A stretch of DNA of 13,836 nt from a candidate division BRC1 bacterium ADurb.BinA292 (GTDB lineage: Bacteria; Sumerlaeota; Sumerlaeia; MVZB01): contig MVZB01000068.1 of the NCBI GenBank assembly GCA_002068205.1, positions 1 through 13,836 of the forward strand. The letters are read 5' to 3'. This document shows, piece after piece, positions 12,594-13,836 of the stretch. Positions within the stretch are counted from its first letter, which is position 1, and each line of letters opens with the position of its first letter. Made by a program: the position numbers and the translations under genes. A model generated the notes under the pieces. It was given only the letters and a program-made list of their open reading frames with translations. It was not told the origin of the DNA and ran no database searches.

Positions 12594-13836
12594 TTACTCG
12601 GGGGGCGTGGGGCGTGATCCGATGCAGCGCAGGTAGCCGTCGCCGCTGACCAGGAGGAATTCCCCGAAGCCGTCGCCGTCCAGATCGGTGAAGATCGGAT
12701 GCTCGGTCATGCCGGCCGGCGCCGCCAGCGGCAGTGTCCACAGCAAGGGCGACTGGCCGGGTTGCGCCGCGCCGTTGATGACGACCAGCTCGCCCGAGCG
12801 GGCGTAGTAGAAGAAATCCGTGATGCCATCGTGGTTTATGTCGGCCGCGCCGGTGCTCGTCCATCCCACCGGGAGGCCCGCATGTTCGCGCAGGATGGCG
12901 CCATCGCGGCCGCTCAGGCTGAGGAACTTGCCGTCGGTGGTCGGGAAATGCAGGTCGGGGGCGCCGTCGCCGTTCAGGTCCGCCAGCGCCGGCAGGTAAC
13001 TCGTGGCCTTCCCCTCCATGTCGATCATCCAGAGTTTCTCCAGCCGGTCATTCTGGGCCGTCATGAAATGGGTCGAAGGATGGAGCAGGTCAAGGCGCCC
13101 ATCGCAGTCCACATCGGCAAGCTGGGTGTAGGGATAGCCGAGCGTGCGGCCGAATGAGTCTTCGACGGTCCTGGCGGCGAGGGAAGCCCCATCGCGGCCG
13201 GAGAGGATCAGCGTCGCGAAAATGGGAAGGAAGGCGATATCCTCGACGCCGTCGCCATTGAAATCATGCAGCGTGTGGACCGGCGGGGCGAGGACGCGCG
13301 CCGTCCGCCAGCCGGCGGACCGTTCGGGCAGGGGGATGATGGCCTGTTCCCAGGCGGGCGCGCCATTGGTTCCATCCAGGACGACGAGGTGATTGCTGCC
13401 TTCGCCGGCGTTGTGGTACACCGCGGCGACATCAAGCGTGTCGTCGCCGACGAATTGCCCGGCGAACCAGCGCGAGACGCCGCTGTAGACGCCATCGGCG
13501 CCGATGCCCGGGAAGACATGTTCCCAATCGAGCGAACCATCGGGATTCGCGACCGCCAGCGTGGATTCGCCATCGGGGGTGATGCCGCTGTAGAGGATCT
13601 CGAGCCGGTCATCGGCATCGAGGTCGATCATCTGGCCCATCATGTTGGCGGGCCCCCAGCCGGGAAGGTAGATCATGCCCTGGCCGGGCTTGCGCCAGAG
13701 GAGCGCCGGTCCCTCGTGGCGGGTGGCGGGGGCGGGGGCGCGCAACAGTTCCATTTCGCCGCGGCTATTCATCACGGCGATTTCGCCGCGGCCGTCGCCG
13801 TCGACGTCGGCGGCGACGACGGTGGTCGAGAATCCG
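12594..13836 (-). CDS. FG-GAP/VCBS repeat beta-propeller protein, 5' partial
   Basis: The frame is open through the right edge, so the N-terminus, including any signal peptide, is outside; 413 residues are visible. It consists of about eight FG-GAP/VCBS repeats with calcium-binding Asp loops spaced 35-60 residues apart: AADVDGDGRGEIAV, IDLDADDRLEILYSG, a degenerate GDDTLDVAAVY, HDFNGDGVEDIAFLP, ADVDCDGRLDLLHPS, ADLNGDGAPDLHFPT, ADINHDGITDFFYYA and TDLDGDGFGEFLLVSG. Such repeats fold as integrin-alpha-like propellers, normally outside the cytoplasm, and serve in adhesion, ligand binding or as lyase scaffolds. No catalytic domain is visible in this part and no C-terminal anchor or sorting tag follows the last blade; the chain ends GDGYLRCIGSRPTPPE. 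It is upstream of, and in the same direction as, the pseudopilin, which has its own promoter. Confidence 0.88.
   Translation of the reverse strand, partial: GFSTTVVAADVDGDGRGEIAVMNSRGEMELLRAPAPATRHEGPALLWRKPGQGMIYLPGWGPANMMGQMIDLDADDRLEILYSGITPDGESTLAVANPDGSLDWEHVFPGIGADGVYSGVSRWFAGQFVGDDTLDVAAVYHNAGEGSNHLVVLDGTNGAPAWEQAIIPLPERSAGWRTARVLAPPVHTLHDFNGDGVEDIAFLPIFATLILSGRDGASLAARTVEDSFGRTLGYPYTQLADVDCDGRLDLLHPSTHFMTAQNDRLEKLWMIDMEGKATSYLPALADLNGDGAPDLHFPTTDGKFLSLSGRDGAILREHAGLPVGWTSTGAADINHDGITDFFYYARSGELVVINGAAQPGQSPLLWTLPLAAPAGMTEHPIFTDLDGDGFGEFLLVSGDGYLRCIGSRPTPPE

Noticed and set aside
1..13836. Mobile elements, tRNA or rRNA genes, CRISPR arrays
   Set aside because: No transposase or integrase motif, terminal inverted repeats, cloverleaf-like segment or regularly spaced repeat was found on reading both strands.

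Overview
This is a GC-rich window of bacterial chromosome, densely coding, with no RNA genes, transposases or CRISPR arrays that I can see. The protein families suggest an environmental bacterium of the Planctomycetota / Hydrogenedentota / Sumerlaeota / Lentisphaerae kind: a DUF4838 protein, a ceramidase-like amidase, an SSS transporter, a type II-like pseudopilin with the PNFLEAQ and YDATNGTVSAGD signatures, and an FG-GAP propeller. That assignment comes from family flavour and base composition only; there is no marker gene in the window.

Layout: (1) 2-1024, plus strand, the C-terminal part of a DUF4838 (GH163-like) glycosidase, cut by the left edge. (2) 1106-6164, minus strand, a compact four-gene operon read right to left: ceramidase-like amidase, SIS-domain sugar isomerase-like protein, sodium/solute symporter, secreted alpha/beta hydrolase of the acetyl-xylan-esterase type. 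Two of its junctions overlap by 11 and 14 bases. (3) 6165-6520, a 356-base divergent control region. It holds three copies of the decamer WAAACGATTW, one just downstream of a predicted promoter for the operon and two in tandem upstream of the opposite gene. They look like operators for a LacI-family repressor. (4) 6521-10929, plus strand, two genes 47 bases apart: a 743-residue fusion of a GH36-like N-terminal half with a complete M19 membrane-dipeptidase-like half, then an exported protein with a jelly-roll domain and a six-hairpin (alpha/alpha) glycosidase-like domain. (5) 11047-13836, minus strand, a DinB/YfiT-like metal protein, a secretion pseudopilin with a strong promoter and a perfect palindrome at its start site, and an FG-GAP/VCBS beta-propeller protein cut by the right edge.

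How they may work together (inference): regions 1-4 look like one sugar-responsive catabolic locus for an amide-containing glycoconjugate such as an acylated amino-sugar glycan or glycolipid. Exported enzymes would remove acyl groups and cut the glycan, the SSS symporter would import the product, and the SIS protein and the M19 fusion would act on it in the cytoplasm. The two enzymes named from amide-hydrolase families, the ceramidase-like protein and the M19 protein, both lack key residues of their namesakes. Their real substrates are therefore probably different and are the most interesting open question here. Region 5 shows no obvious functional link to the locus.
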